64,000 nt of DNA from contig OX439129.1 in assembly GCA_949318235.1 (NCBI GenBank), positions 5,068,713 to 5,132,712 of the forward strand. Direction: 5' to 3'. Numbering within the stretch: position 1 is the stretch's first letter; every line of letters begins with the position of its first letter. Made by a program: the position numbers and the translations under genes. Positions 10,219 through 22,189 of the stretch are shown in pieces. The stretch is from Ecdyonurus torrentis (taxonomy: Eukaryota; Arthropoda; Insecta; Ephemeroptera; Heptageniidae). Below the pieces are notes generated by a model. That model did not search any database, was not told the origin of the DNA, and saw only the letters and a list, made by a program, of their open reading frames with translations.

Positions 10219-10219
10219 T

Positions 10220-10600
10220 CAAAGATGAGTCATAATAGTATAGATATAAACAATGCCATGCCTATTGTATTTCATTCATTAAATTTAATTAATGAATTAT
10301 AAATCAATTCATTGATCCTTTATTATATTACCTTCACTTAAAAATATATTAAAATGTTTTTAACCTAGATACGAAACAGATCCCTCCGACCAGTTACTGC
10401 AGTTTTAAAAAGTAGTTTTCTTTTATTTATCCATATTCTCAAAAATGAAAGTATTTTTCTTTCTTTTTTTATTCTGCAAGGCCATCAGCTGCTATATTAC
10501 TCTCTTATTGTTGTTTATTCGATACCTGCGCCTGCATTGAGCGACCTGTTGCCGACATCGTGATACAAAACCTTGACATTGCGAACAATTCATATATCAT
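10220..10600. other. Unassigned intergenic sequence
   Basis: AT-rich and mostly unique. The only shared piece is gcgacctgttgccgacatcg with nearby aatacaaaaccttgacattgcg, which recurs at 11215-11265. That indicates a small local duplication. Nothing else recognised. Confidence 0.5.
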
Positions 10601-10620
10601 AAAAAAAAAAAAAAAAAAAA

Positions 10621-10862
10621 AAAGCGCTATGATGCCATACTGGAGTAGGGAATAACATTAAGGACAAACTTTAATTATTTAAGCCAATTTTTTTTTAGAT
10701 TTTTATTTTTTTTATTATTGTTCTTTTTCTTACATACTTGAGATACTAATGCAACATATTTACAGCATCAATGCTCTCAAAAATATTGCATGGTGTTTTA
10801 AAACTGGCAAAATGTGTTATTTTCCTATGTCACCCATGCTATTGAGTTATCCAACAAGAAAA
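10621..10862 (+). mobile_element. CRE-MITE, left end lost
   Basis: Starts at gatgccatactggagtag after an A-run; continues with ctcaaaaatattgcatgg and ends gagttatccaaca. The CRE octamer is missing. Confidence 0.75.
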
Positions 10863-10871
10863 CAAGAATGG

Positions 10872-11206
10872 ATAGGGTGGTTTCATTCATGTTAAAGTCG
10901 ACGTCATAAGTGAGTATGAATGTACTAAATAACATGGGAGGAAAATGACTCATAATTCTCGTTTTGCTCTGTTTAAAATACTTCGCAATATTTTTGAGAG
11001 CATTGATGTTTTGTTATAACAAAAGTTGAATTAGTACCTCAAGTCTCTAGTATCCAAAAATAATAATATATAACAAAAAAAATATCTAATTTCCCAAATA
11101 AAACAGCCAAAAACTATACATTTGTCCTATGCTAAGCTATGTTATTCACTACTCAAGAAGAGCATCGAAAAGCATTTAGAATGACGTCATGCGCACACAC
11201 CCTATA
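10872..11206 (-). mobile_element. CRE-MITE copy, 'GGTTTCATTC' subtype
   Basis: The right end reads agggtggtttcattcatg instead of agggtgtatgcattcatg, and carries gtcgacgtcataagtgag. The left end has agaatgacgtcatgcgc. The same subtype recurs at 14306 and at the right end of 24095-24398. Confidence 0.85.
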
Positions 11207-11289
11207 CCTACATTAAGCGACCTGTTGCTGACATCATCGCAATACAAAACCTTGACATTGCGGGCGATATACTATAATATCCATATTAC

Positions 11290-11856
11290 ATGTTAATATC
11301 GATATTATTGGGACAAGGTTCACTAGAAAAAGAGGTTTGTTGTTTTTACGATTTTAAAAGGAATCGGTGTACTGCACGATCGTGGACTGCTGGCAGAGGG
11401 AGAGGAAAGAAAAAGCACGGAGAAGAGAAGGGAGAAGGGCAAAGCAAGCAGAGTCGCGTGTGTGTGTGTGGGGCTCCGAGTCGAGTCGAGTGAACGAAGC
11501 AAGCAGCAAGCAAGCGGCAGCGGCACCCAAGAGGGCAGTAGAAGACAAGCTAGCAGCAAGAGCAAGTGAGAGCGGCTAGAGGGAGAGAGAGAGCAACAAA
11601 ACAAAAACGTTGATTATTCACAAACTTAAAACTTTATACGTGTTGAAAGACGAGAAACAGAGAGCCAGTCTTACTGACTAGACATTCCAGTTTGTTTTGT
11701 GCTGTTGCAGTGAAGCACAGTGAAGTGTTCATATAGCTCGAGTGTCAGCAGTGCACAGACAGACAGACATTCGTCGCCTTCACTTCAGTGTATTGTGAAG
11801 CCAGTGATAGTTGTGTGTGTCGTGGAAACTTCTCACCTAACTCAGCGTAATTAACC
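11290..11856 (+). promoter_or_regulatory. Promoter and 5' UTR region of the four-TM gene
   Basis: A repeat-free, comparatively GC-rich island of about 560 bp ends at the ATG at 11857. The segment 11390-11600 is strongly purine-rich (agagggagaggaaag, gagagagagagcaac), and 11690-11830 is dense in AGTG/CAG phrases. The start-codon context is ttaaccATGG, a good animal consensus. I see no convincing TATA box. Several upstream reading frames are short and look like artefacts of the purine repeats. The extent of the 5' UTR is inferred from composition only. Confidence 0.5.
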
Positions 11857-11886
11857 ATGGGAGCCTGTAATTTACTTATTCAATTG
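11857..11886 (+). CDS. Four-TM (MARVEL-like) membrane protein, exon 1 (10 codons)
   Basis: The exon encodes Met-Gly-Ala-Cys-Asn-Leu-Leu-Ile-Gln-Leu and is followed by a perfect donor, GTAAGT, at 11887. It ends in phase 0, as do the next two exons. I chose this start because of the good ATG context, the donor directly after an uninterrupted hydrophobic lead-in and the matching phase. The ten residues run into the first transmembrane helix completed by exon 2. The intron that follows is 16,353 bp and filled with MITEs. The link to exon 2 is inferred from phase and hydrophobic continuity; no transcript is available. Confidence 0.6.
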
Positions 11887-12214
11887 GTAAGTTTGTAAAT
11901 ATACATATATGTAGCATAGGGTATAATATATCTGTTAATATGTAAAATCATCTGTTTCTCTTATATGGTAATATGCATATGTATGTATAGTAACCTATAT
12001 AATATATAATAATATCTTAATAACCCATGTAATCTAGAGAGGATTCCCGCTGAAAAGTAGTGGTCAGCTGGAGACGTATGTATTGCGGGTCAAAATTACA
12101 TTGGTCAAATGGGTCACAAAATATACATAATTTCCAGGATAAAATAATGTTCAAGACAACAGAAAATTGAATAATGATATTCTCTTTGGATTACCTATCT
12201 ATAGAAATGCAGTC

Positions 12215-12628
12215 ATATATGTGTGAATGACGTCATATGCGCTTCATCGCCATATTGGAGTAATAAATAACATTGCTCAGCATAGGACAAATGTGTTTTT
12301 ATATAAATATATAGGGTGTATGCGGATGACTTCATATTTATTGCGCTTGGATGCCATATTGGAGTAATAAATAACATTGCTCAGCATAGGACAAACGTGT
12401 TTTTATATAAATATATAGGATGTATGTGGATGACGTCATATTTATTGCGCTTGGATGCCATATTGGAGTAATAAATAACATTGCTCAGGATACTAGGACA
12501 ATAAACGTGTTTTTATATAAATATATAGGGTGTATGCGGATGACGTCATATTTATTACGCTTCATCGCCATACTGGAGTAATAAATAACATTGCTCAGCA
12601 TAGGGTAAACTTGTTCATATATATAAAT
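12215..12628 (+). repeat. Tandem array of CRE-MITE left ends, about 110-bp period
   Basis: Four head-to-tail copies each hold the left 85 bp of the MITE (ggatgacgtcatatttattgc ... cattgctcagcatagg) plus the joint gtgtttttatataaatatata. They start near 12222, 12312, 12418 and 12528; a complete MITE follows at 12630. The second copy has a mutated octamer (tgacttca). Confidence 0.9.
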
Positions 12629-12629
12629 A

Positions 12630-12936
12630 TGCAATGTGTATGCGGATGACGTCATATTTATTACGCTTTAACGCCATACTGGAGTAGTGAATAACATTGC
12701 TCAGCATAGGACAAACTTTATTTTTGGAAAATTTCTATAAGAATCGATTAATTTTGTTATTATTATTTTTCTCACATACTTGAAATTCCAGCTATTTACA
12801 ACATCAATGCTCTCAAAAATATTGCTTTGTATTTTTTAACTAGCAAAATGTTTCATTTTCCTATACATGCCCATGTTATTGAGTGATCCAACATGGCGTC
12901 GACTTTTATATAAATGCAAACACCCTTTTTACAAAT
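12630..12936 (+). mobile_element. CRE-MITE copy, last unit of the tandem array
   Basis: Full-length element from gtgtatgcggatgacgtcat to gcgtcgacttttatataaatg. Its left end continues the array before it. Confidence 0.9.
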
Positions 12937-13245
12937 ATAGTTAAAATTATTTCTGCTGCGGCCATATCTATTGGTTGCGTTATTAGGTGTAACTTTTTTG
13001 TATGCGCCACGTGTGAATGTGAATTCGGCATTTTTTTTTTTCTTTAAATATTATAAAGTAAAAATGCATGATATGATAAATAATGATCAAAAACACGCGA
13101 ACTTTGATAATTATTGACCTTGAGTCATATGTCATTTAAAATGACATACCCGCATGTTACTACGTTATGTATGTGTTGGTCGCTGCAAGGGCGCGCGATC
13201 TTTTTACGTATAAATAGCCTGTTGCTCATTTCTGTAATATACATA

Positions 13246-13664
13246 TAGGGTGTATGCGGATGACGTCATATTTAATGCGCTTAGAGACCATACAGGAGGA
13301 TTACGCAATATTGCTCAACATAGGACTTTTTTTTAAGTCGGTCAATGTTTTTGTTTTATAGGGTGTATGCAGATGACGTCATATTTAATGCACTTGGAGG
13401 CCATACTGGAGTAGTGAATAACATTGCTCAGCATAGGAAAAACTTAGTTTTAGGCAAATTTCTTTGAAAAATCAGTTAATTTTTTGTTATTGTTATTTTT
13501 CTCACATACTTGAGATACTAATTCAACATATTTAAAACATCAATGCTCTCAAAAATATTGTATAGTGGTTTTAAACTGCAAAATAAGTTATTTTCCTATG
13601 TCACCCATGTTATTGAGTGATCCAACATGGCGGCGACTTTACCATGAATGCATAGCCTATAAAT
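13246..13664 (+). mobile_element. CRE-MITE fragment followed by a full copy
   Basis: The left-end fragment at 13246-13327 (gggtgtatgcggatgacgtc to ctcaacataggac) is followed at 13358 by a full copy ending gcggcgactttaccatgaatg. Confidence 0.85.
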
Positions 13665-13987
13665 AGCATGTAGCTCATTTCTGTAATATATAAATGGACA
13701 GTAGGAGGTTTTGTACGCTTGCTATATATAACAAGATTTTATTGCATTATATTGTGAGACCTACATTTGATTTTTTAAAAATAGAATGTAGTTTTAAATA
13801 TTTACATCATAGTGATCACACTGATCACTGATCATAATATAAATCATGAAAAAAAGAGGGAGAGAGAAATATACATAAATGTTTTTATATTATTGAACTT
13901 TGCACGAAATTGTTGCACCCGTGTTATTTAATCAAAAATGGTAATCAAATATTTATTTTAGTTTTTTTTTATCATTTTTTTTTTTGC

Positions 13988-14292
13988 ATAGGGTGTGTGC
14001 GGATGACGTTATATTTATTGCGCTTGGAGGCCATACTGGAGTAGTACATAACATTGCTCAGCATAGGACAAACTTTATTTAAACCAATTTTCTTTAAGAA
14101 ATCGATTAATTTTTTTTATTGTTATTTTTCTCACATACTTGAGATACTAATTAAACATATTTACATCAATGCTCTTAAAAATATTGCATAGTGGTTTTAA
14201 ACTGGCAAAATGATTTGTTTTACTATGCCACCCATGCTATTGAGTTATCCAACATGGCGTCGACTTTAACATGAATGCATAGACCCTATACG
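13988..14292 (+). mobile_element. CRE-MITE copy
   Basis: From catagggtgtgtgcggatgac to gcgtcgactttaacatgaatg; the octamer is mutated to tgacgtta. Confidence 0.88.
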
Positions 14293-14305
14293 GTATTTAA
14301 TTTGT

Positions 14306-14448
14306 AGGGTGGTTTCATTCATGTTAAAGTCGACGTCATAAGTGAGTACTAAATAACATTGGCAGGTATAGGAAAATGACTCATTTTGCCAGTTTAAAAA
14401 CACTATGCAATATTTTTGAGAGCATTGTTTTACGTATAGTGTAAGTAA
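14306..14448 (-). mobile_element. CRE-MITE right half, 'GGTTTCATTC' subtype
   Basis: From gtagggtggtttcattcatg to tttgagagcattg; lies 14 bp from the preceding opposite-strand copy, so the pair forms a large inverted repeat. Confidence 0.8.
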
Positions 14449-14900
14449 ATTATTTTTTAATAATTGGTACAGTAGTTTTCTCAAAAATTACAAAAAAAAA
14501 ACAAAAATGTTTTTCCCCATAAGAGTAATGTTTAAGGTATTATCCTAGATGTAAATTACGGCGAAAGTGTCCGTGGAATAGAATTCAAATTTTCAGGGTT
14601 TATTTATAACGGTATAAATTTATAACGCTAAACCGATAAAATCCATTGAAAAATATAAATATACAATCTCACGCACCTATATGTTTCGCTATATTGATTG
14701 ATGGTATGTAATCTCAATACCATGCATATAATTTAATTATATTAAGAATTTAATTTGGCATCATTTTAAAACAAAAGAAAAATAATAATTACAAATATCT
14801 CTTACATCCCAAGATTTTATACCCACGGACAATGAGAAATTTCGTAGTTTCTCATTACAGTATACTGTACAATAACAATTGTTACCTACTGTTTCATTTA

Positions 14901-14941
<41 letters not shown>

Positions 14942-14957
14942 TATAATTATATATACC

Positions 14958-14998
<41 letters not shown>
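14901..14998. repeat. (AT)n microsatellite
   Basis: Two AT blocks separated by attatataccgg. Confidence 0.9.
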
Positions 14999-15000
<2 letters not shown>

Positions 15001-15052
15001 CATATTACAGTAGTAGTAATATTCCCTTATAATTTCGTACTTTCATCACACT

Positions 15053-15931
15053 ATAGGGTGTATGCGGATGACGTCATATTTAATGCACTTGGAGGCCATA
15101 CTGGAGTAGTGCATAACATTGCTCAGCATAGGACAAACTTCATTTAAGCCATTTATCTTTGGGAAATCTGTTAATTTTTTATTATTGTTATTTTTCTCTC
15201 ATACTTGAGATACTAATTCAACATATTTACAACATCAATGCTCTCAAAAATATTGCATAGTGTTTTTAAACTGGCAAAATAAGCTATTATCCTATGTCAC
15301 CCATGTTATTGAGTTATCCAACATGGCCAGTGGCGTAACTACCAGGGGGGGAGAGGGGGGAGTTCCCCCGGGCCTGTCGACTTCTGGGGGCCCGTCGGCT
15401 TCTGGGGGGGCCCGTTGATGCTTGGCGCAAAAAAAAAAATAATAATAATAATAATAAATTGATAATATTAAATTTTATGTTGAAAAACCGTATTTTAAAG
15501 TTAAAGTGGATCAATAAAATAATATGCATTTTGTGACAGAGGGTATTAATATTAACTACATTTTTTAACTGTCACCGCACCTTCCAATTAAATTTTCTAT
15601 AAATGTCTTCTTCAAATATCCTGTGTATTTTTTTCTATTTATAGCAAAAATTAATTATTGATAAAAATTAAAATCATGTATGATAGACCATTTTAAGTTT
15701 TTTTTTTTTTTTTTCATGTTAGTGACACTTTTTAATTTTCATTTTAAAAAATAGCTTAAAATTTCAGTGCCACGCCCCCTTTTCCAAAAATTTTCACCTG
15801 CGGCGCACAAACCCCCCTCCTCCACGGCACTGTCCCCCTTCCGGGGGGCCCGTGTCAGATTTTTCCCCCTGGCCAATTTTTTGAAGTTACGCCACTGAAC
15901 ATGGCGTCGACTTTAACAAGAATGCATACAC
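15053..15931 (+). mobile_element. CRE-MITE split by a hAT-type insertion
   Basis: The left part, 15053-15327, runs from tatagggtgtatgcggatgac to gagttatccaacatggc. The remaining right end, 15898-15931, resumes with aacatggcgtcgactttaac. The octamer AACATGGC is present on both sides of the inserted element. Confidence 0.92.
15328..15897. mobile_element. Non-autonomous hAT-type transposon (570 bp)
   Basis: Terminal inverted repeats CAGTGGCGTAACT... and ...AGTTACGCCACTG are flanked by the perfect 8-bp direct repeat AACATGGC (15320-15327 and 15898-15905). Comparison with intact CRE-MITEs shows the pre-insertion site, so both borders are certain to the base. The interior is G-rich near the left end (ggcccgtcggcttctggg) and C-rich near the right end, with AT-rich filler. 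No transposase frame is seen. TIR type and 8-bp target duplication are those of the hAT superfamily. Confidence 0.92.
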
Positions 15932-16299
15932 GGACCAAAGATGTACCGAAATGAAATGAATAACTTGCAATTTTAGTGTTGCATTTCAGTCTATAGTTGT
16001 GCAAGTTTTTGATTTCCTTGCGGTACATACACGGACACCCTGTATAGGAAAACAGTAAATTAGTAAGAAAACAACTTTAAAAAAAAAAAAGTGAAAAACG
16101 ACACTAAAGTCTAATACACCATAAGTAATAAAAAGTGTTATAGCATGATCTTGATCATTATAAAAAAAAAATAATAAAAAAAAAAAAAAAAGTAAAAAAA
16201 AAAATAAATAAATAAATAAAAAAAAAAAATTGGGTTCGAACCCTTCGATCAAAAAAGAAATATTCATAATTTTAAATAAAACTAACATCTAAAATAAAT

Positions 16300-16960
16300 T
16301 TGATTCACTGTGACTGTTATTTCGCGAGTCATCAAAATCATTGACGCATGATAATTGGGGTCGTGTTGTCAGGTAACAGGTAATCCGTTCTATTCAAAAA
16401 CTGCTCTTTGTTCGTTTACTTTTTTATTGCACCTTCTCTCTCTCAACTCCTTTGTTTGTAGTTTTGATAGAGCTCTCGGAGAAAATTTATCAAAAATTAA
16501 TTTTGAATCGAAATTAATTTCAAGCACTGGACTTGGGTTAACTAGATGTTGCTTTAAAATTGTGTGTAAGCCGCAAACAAATGCGATAATTTTTAAGGAC
16601 AGTAGAGCTCTGCAAAGTCATTGAAATTAACATTGCTAGCATAGGAAATTTCTTCGCTATCACCGCTAAGTTAATGTAAAGTATGCAAACCTGCAAAACT
16701 TCGGCAGCTCAATACTTAATGCTATGTAACATATTGATACTTATTCTTATTATGAATTATTAACATAAAATGATATTGTTTTGAACAAATTGTATATAAA
16801 ATAAGCTACCAAAGTTATTCCGTATCTATTTTTGTCGAAGTAGGAAATTAGATATCCTTATGGTATCCTCATCGTTGTGTTTCCTGTGTGAATCATGACA
16901 AGTACATATGTACTGATGACCTTGACTTGTTGATAACTGACCTTGGAATTTATCAGTGGC
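16300..16960. other. Unassigned sequence
   Basis: A frame of about 90 residues is open on + at 16355-16624 but starts without ATG (GTG), has no clear splice signals and resembles nothing I know. A short CRE-MITE-like phrase (aacattgctagcataggaa) occurs near 16629. Otherwise nothing recognised. Confidence 0.4.
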
Positions 16961-16961
16961 T

Positions 16962-17225
<264 letters not shown>

Positions 17226-17233
17226 AATTGCGC

Positions 17234-17278
<45 letters not shown>

Positions 17279-17281
<3 letters not shown>

Positions 17282-19064
17282 TGGCGTAGCCAGGGGGGGG
17301 GTTTGGGGGTTCAAACCCCCCCTGTGGATTTGGAAAATATATCAAAATTCAACAAAAATTGTGCAACAAAAATCTTATTTTAGGAGAAAAATCATAAAAA
17401 ATTTCTCGCTTCGCTCGAATATGTTAAATTTTTAGTTTTTACTAATTTTACATTCTTCACTGATACATATAGCAAACCGTTATAGACACTATATTATTAG
17501 CTTTAAAGCTATATCTATAACACCAAATATTTTGTAGTACTAACCAAACGAGTAACTATAACTATGTTTTACATTTAATTGTAAATGTTCTATTTTCCGT
17601 GAAAAAAAAAAAATTATAAAAGTAAAAACTTTTCAGTTTTCATACTAGTCCATATTCGATGATTTTTATTTTTGTGTTGCTGCAAAAAATTAGAAAAAAA
17701 CTGCGGTGTAAGGATAAAAACTCTCCATTAGAGACATTCTTTGCAATTTCCATTATAATTTTTCATTAGTTTCTTGGGTTTTATTTCAAATTACTCAGTT
17801 TTGTTCCGACTTATATATACTCATTCTCTTTTGAATCTGGTGTTAACAAAAATAGTATAAAAGAAAAAGTATAAAAAAATGAAGAGTCAAATAGCAAATA
17901 TTTTTTAAAGATATGAATTAATTATTACTTATTACCATAATATTTAAAAAATTTGTTTCACCCTAAAAAAGAAATCAACAGAAGCAGAAGTGATATATAC
18001 ATTACCAAAAGGACAGGACAAAAAGACTAAAAAGAAGTAAACTTATAGTATATAGCAAAAATTGCTTGCAATAAGAGTTGCTGAAATTCTCTCTAATTTT
18101 GATTGATTTTTATTTTGCCGTAAAACAATATTACGTAATGAGTACTTTTGAATTAAAAAAAATAATAAGAAGAATAAAAATAAAATAGACTAAACGGAAA
18201 AATTTAAGGTATATATAACGTACGGCAAAATCTATACAGTACACTAAAAAAAAAAAAATCTTGCGTTCTATATCAATGATGAATGATGAAGCTTAAAATT
18301 ATTTTAGGGTTGTAATTTTGAATTTCTTAAAAGATCTTTTATCTATGTAACGTAAGACTTTTCTTTCAGTAACGTTTAGTGATATATTTTTTTAAGTTTC
18401 TATGTACTTTGGGTTGCGGTCATCAGGTGTTTTATGTACTGCGGACTATAAATGCAGTGCTAAAATGAAATACAGTCAATACAGTTATTCATAATTTTTA
18501 GTTAATTTTAAAATATATTTTCTATTTTAAAGAACTCTTTAAGAAAATTTTCCCTTAAAAATATTTTGAGCTTGCAAATATTGGTAGAATGCGAGATCTT
18601 GTATTTTGGCAAATTTCGGCAAAGGGTTTGCCTAATTATATAGGTACATTTAACTTCTTCTTCTCCTTTTTTTTTTTTTTTTTGCTTGTTTGCCATATTG
18701 TGTTATTATTGTGCTACACCACTCCATAGTCCCTGTCAAAATATTGACCTAAAATAACAAAAAGTTTTGTCTCTAATATAAAATATTAATAATGTAAAGC
18801 AAGGAAAATGTATAGCATTGCAGAAGTATTGTTCAATGTATTGTCATTGAGAAGCAAATCCACATTTTTGGAACGTCCAAAATCTACAAACTAAATTTTA
18901 CCACATTTAAAATTAAATGCATTATAAATACATTTCAAGTGCAAATTTCATCAAAAAAGGGGCGTGGCCTCAAAAAATTTCGCGCCTGCGGCGGGCTTTT
19001 TGGGGCTTCCCCCCAACATTTCTAGCCTGAACCCCCCTGTGGTAAGATCCTGGCTACGCCACTG
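17279..19064. mobile_element. hAT-type transposon remnant (1.79 kb) in an AT microsatellite
   Basis: Ends CAGTGGCGTAGCCAGG and CCTGGCTACGCCACTG are perfect 16-bp inverted repeats. Both flanks are (AT)n, so the target duplication is not informative. The element shares the outer ten bases with the 570-bp one at 15328. The interior is AT-rich with fragments of a G-rich left end and a C-rich right end; no frame over 65 codons and no transposase motif is seen. It is non-autonomous or fully decayed. Confidence 0.88.
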
Positions 19065-19104
19065 ATATATATATATATATATTTATTTGATATTTACTGT
19101 ATGT

Positions 19105-19540
19105 CTTACTAAGCCCCCGTATTCGAGAGGACCGTTGAGCAGTGACAGAAGGTAGCCAGGAAAGGCGCAAGCGCACATGTTAAACCTGATCTACCCTTTG
19201 AGGGGTGAAAGGATGTAAAGGAAGGAGTAGAGTGTTGGTAGAAAGGATTGGAAGGTAGTGGCTGTGGCCTATATAGTTAGGAACTGCCCAGTCATTCGAC
19301 AGCTAGGGTGGTACATGCAGGAAACCACAGTGCACTGCATGCGTGGACATCCAAGTATTACCTTGGATGCCTGGCCGACCTCTGCAACTCAGTAGCACAC
19401 ACACAAGTCAAGCCACACCGCGAACCAACATTCCACACCAAGCACAGGTGACTCTTCATGAAAAGCTCCTCTGCAGGTATCGAACGCTGGCCGACGTCAT
19501 GGAAAACAAGCATGCTAACCACTGCGCCACAGGGCCGGTT
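19105..19540 (-). mobile_element. Second tRNA-derived SINE family
   Basis: Read on the minus strand it starts ccctgtggcgcagtggttag, a tRNA-like box A region, with box B gcgttcgatacc about 50 nt on. A body of about 350 bp follows and ends in cctctcgaatacgggg. Flanking (AT)n blurs the borders. It is not related to the SINE at 3420. Confidence 0.7.
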
Positions 19541-19571
19541 ATATATATACCCATATTATTACCCATATATA

Positions 19572-20132
19572 TAGGGTGTATCCGCATGACGTCATATTTA
19601 ATGCGATTGGAGGCCATACTGAAGTAGTGAATAACATTTGCTCAGCATATTTATAGAAAAAACTTAAAGCCATATTTTTTTTTGTGGAAATTGTTAATTG
19701 TTATTTTTCTCACATACTTGAGATACTAATTCAACATATTTACAACATCAATGCTCTCAAAATTATTGCTTACAATTAGTGTTTTTAGACTGGCAAAATG
19801 ATTTATTTTCCTATGTCACCCATGTTATAGGGTGTATGCGGATGACGTCTTATTTATTGCGCTTGGAGGCCATACTGGAGTAGTGCATAACATTGCTCAG
19901 CATAGGACAAACTTTGTTTAAGCCAATTTTCTTTGGGAAATCGGTTCATTTTTTGTTATTGTTATTTTTCTCACATATTTGAGATACTAATTCAACACAT
20001 TTACAGCATCAATGCTCTCAAAAATATTGCATAGTGTTTTTAAACTGGCAAAATGATTTTTTTCCTATGCCATCCATGTTATTGAGTTATCCAACATGGC
20101 GTCGACTTTAACATGAATGAATAGACCCTATT
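19572..20132 (+). mobile_element. Two CRE-MITEs head to tail
   Basis: The first copy, 19572-19827, breaks off at cacccatgtta. A complete second copy follows directly, starting tagggtgtatgcggatgac and ending gcgtcgactttaacatgaatg. A further 35-bp right-end scrap (agttgacttttaacatgaatg) follows at 20133-20168. Confidence 0.88.
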
Positions 20133-20199
20133 GAGTCATCCAGTTGACTTTTAACATGAATGCAAACACGTATATACCTACGTACTGTACACCGATAAG

Positions 20200-20863
20200 T
20201 AGGGACCGGATTTTCAGTTTTGAAAATGTGCATTTTCAGTACTCAATTCAGTCCAGATTTTTTGCATAATCAGTTGCAAAAATAGCAAATACAGTTCACT
20301 TTCAGTTCAATTATACAAAAATAGTGAATTTCAGTTTTGATAATTTTTAACTTAGAAACAAAAATTTATCAATAATAAGAAGGTTAAAATTTATATTTTT
20401 TATTAAAAAAAAATATTAATAATAAAAAAATGGATAATTTATTATCTGATACACTTTATAGCCAAAATCTTGTACTTGAACTTGTATTTTTGGACTTCTT
20501 TTTAACATTTTTTTATTTTTTATTCGTGTTCGGATCAGTTGAATTCAGATAGTTTTGAGATATGAATAAAAAAATAATTATTTCAACGTGTTTTTTTTTA
20601 TTATTATTATTATTTAGCATGTTATTTTAAGTTTTTGTACGGTAAAAGACCATTTTCAGTTTCTAAAAACTCAGAAAAACTGGTAAAAACTGACAAAAAC
20701 TTAAAATAACTGACCCAGTTTACAAATTTAAAAAAACAGTTTTTTTCAGTCCAAACTTTTTGCAATTTTGGCAATAAAACTTGATGATTCGTGGACATCT
20801 GAACTTGGATGTGACCTAGCATGCATATTTCAAAAACTGAACAAACTGGAGATCTGGTCCCTA
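20200..20863. mobile_element. hAT-type non-autonomous element with 8-bp target duplication
   Basis: Ends TAGGGACCGGATTTTCAG and the inverted CTGGAGATCTGGTCCCTA are flanked by the perfect direct repeat CCGATAAG (20192-20199 and 20864-20871). The interior is dominated by the words cagttt, aaaactga and tttcagt in both orientations. No coding frame. Confidence 0.9.
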
Positions 20864-21182
20864 CCGATAAGTTCCATTTTGCATAGTTTATGCTACAATT
20901 ACATAAATATATAGCATAAATTATGTCATTTATTCTTTACGAATGTATAAACATTTTAAGATTTAATAAAAAAAAAAAAAGTTTGGAGTAATGAAAAAAA
21001 TTATAATAATAATAAGAGCGCGATAAACATAATATGCACCTCCTGCACCTGCATTTATATACGCAAATACTTTACTGTGCGATGTAATACATTATCATAT
21101 TATGCAGGTACATTATGTATATGTATATATTTATACTCATTACTCACACACACTGTATTGTATTTCATTACTTTGCATAATA

Positions 21183-21289
<107 letters not shown>

Positions 21290-21459
21290 TATATACTCGA
21301 TGACGTCAGTTTTAAAACCCTCTCATATTTTGACATTCTTTGCCAGTAAGGTCATGCAAGTATTCTTGTTAACATTTGAACTGTTGCAAAATTTATAGAA
21401 ATCACATAAAAACAGTAAATATATATTTTAACATCCCTCTCTCTATTTAACTTTAATGC

Positions 21460-21566
21460 TGTTCGTAAACCCTGTTCTCTTGCACAAAAAAATGCGCATT
21501 CCATTTGAATAACTATAGGCGATCGTCATTTTAGGAACAGAGAACAGGGTTTACGAACAGCATTTT
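21460..21566. repeat. Short fold-back repeat, 'GTTCGTAAACCCTGTTCT' family
   Basis: aatgctgttcgtaaaccctg at the left is inverted as cagggtttacgaacagcatt at the right. A diverged copy is at 41578-41672 and a scrap (aaagtttacgaacaacatt) at 57316-57333. Confidence 0.8.
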
Positions 21567-21662
21567 TGTAAAAATGAAAATTAAATATATTTTATTATTT
21601 AGATTTGTTTATTTTATTTGTTTCTGCTACAGTTTGCATACAAAACAAATACATCTTGCTAA

Positions 21663-21693
<31 letters not shown>

Positions 21694-21989
21694 CGAGAAA
21701 TAATTGTCAAATTAGCAAAGATGATATACATACTAAACACACTTCACAGCCACTTCACAGTAAAAATATTATTTAATTTATCATCTGACCAACGAACTAA
21801 TATCTGTCACTTTGATTGACAATACTTCGAAAGTGGAATAGAGTAGAGGAGGCTATAGACAAAATATAATGTATTATAATAAAATATATTATATAAAATG
21901 TATATAATAAAAAGGGGAATAAAACTTATTATTATATAAGAATTTTGTTTAATGGAGGTTATCGGTTTAGCGCGCGGGGAAACTCGGGG

Positions 21990-22175
21990 GTAGCTAATGG
22001 TCCCCTAATTTAACATTACACTTATGGGGAAAAACACGTTTTTTGCGATTTTTGAGAAAACTATTCCGCCGATTCCGTAGAAATTTAAATGAGAAATACT
22101 GGATATACTTCTACGTGTTTTGAGCCATAGTCATTTTTTAAGAATTTTTTAAACCGATAACCTCCATTAGGTGTA
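21990..22175 (+). mobile_element. CCCCTAATTTAA-type repeat
   Basis: tggtcccctaatttaacatt, ctattccgccgattccgtag and agaattttttaaaccgataacc follow the same order as at 16962 but without a microsatellite. Confidence 0.7.
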
Positions 22176-22189
22176 CTGTATATCATCTC

